Assembly: GCA_039654915.1 (NCBI GenBank)
Contig: CM077597.1
Coordinates: forward strand, 87,856,001 to 87,920,000
Direction: 5' to 3'
Length of the DNA stretch: 64,000 nucleotides
Origin: Aquilaria yunnanensis
Taxonomy: Eukaryota; Streptophyta; Magnoliopsida; Malvales; Thymelaeaceae
Each line of letters begins with the position of its first letter. Position 1 is the first letter of the stretch. The translations under genes and the position numbers were made by a program. This document shows, one piece after another, positions 63,640 through 64,000 of this stretch. Below the pieces are notes generated by a model, which was given only the letters and a program-made list of their open reading frames with translations, had not been told where the DNA came from and did not search any database.

Positions 63640-64000
63640 TTTTATTTGTATACACATCTCACGTGATTTGTATAAATCTCATCATTTTTTATACACTTGG
63701 TCTATACAAATCTACCATCAGTTTATACATATATTTGATTTGCGCACAAAATATATTTTGGTGTGTACACATCAATTTCTTGGATTAATTGAATTTTAGA
63801 ATATATATATATAAGTCTCTCATAATTTGGACATATGTCTTACATGATTGATCACTTTCTCTAACCTTAATTTGCACAATAAGTTGATACATTTCTTATA
63901 TCTAATTTGTACATATCACTATCATTTACTACTAATCAAATTTTTTTATTCTAATTTTTTAGAAAACCTAAGTTTTTATTTCAATTTACAAAAAATATTA
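63640..64000. other. AT-rich sequence at the window end
   Basis: Words such as TATACACATCTCA and TATACAAATCT recur loosely. No gene is seen. Confidence 0.6.

Overview
This is nuclear DNA from a flowering plant, most likely a eudicot. It is AT-rich and gene-poor. Its genes have GT-AG introns and plant-specific families, and it carries a nuclear tRNA-Ser gene and many plant-type transposons. Nothing in it looks bacterial, viral or organellar.

Four protein-coding genes can be supported. From left to right they are a SPOROCYTELESS/NOZZLE (SPL) gene at 5600-6826 (+, three exons), a PHOS32/PHOS34-type universal stress protein gene at 13485-14198 (+), a BBX28/BBX29-type B-box gene at 25750-26133 (-), and a G-type lectin S-receptor-like kinase gene at 43438-46435 (+, seven exons, 803 residues). 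As I recall it, these are the families of consecutive Arabidopsis chromosome 4 loci AT4G27330, AT4G27320, AT4G27310 and AT4G27300/AT4G27290. The window therefore looks like an old conserved gene neighbourhood stretched to about 41 kb by transposon insertion. The first three genes are regulators: an EAR-motif repressor of reproductive development, a phosphorylated stress protein and a light-signalling B-box factor. The fourth is a membrane receptor kinase. No shared biochemical pathway is evident, so what links them is position. A tRNA-Ser(AGA) lies at 12204-12285 (-).

The spaces between the genes are filled with mobile DNA. 6.8-13.5 kb holds a Stowaway-like MITE and a 2.05-kb CACTA element nested in an older long-TIR element. 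14-25.7 kb holds more MITEs, a Mutator-like element (MULE) and a long-TIR element rich in GGTT/AACC motifs. 26-43 kb holds MULE-like elements, a hAT-like element, a second CACTA element and a segment duplicated at the right end of the window. 46-54.6 kb holds a decayed Ty1/copia element with both LTRs, target-site duplication, primer-binding site and a nested Tourist-like MITE, followed by a LINE-type RNase H remnant. 54.6-64 kb holds a long pyrimidine/purine strand-switch tract, a nearly perfect 139-bp inverted repeat and a fragment of a pentatricopeptide-repeat gene.

I did not find a new defence or biosynthetic system. The best leads are the conserved four-gene block, the B-box gene that stops right after its acidic/VVPW region although C-terminal-like sequence survives in another frame, and several precisely dated nested insertions.
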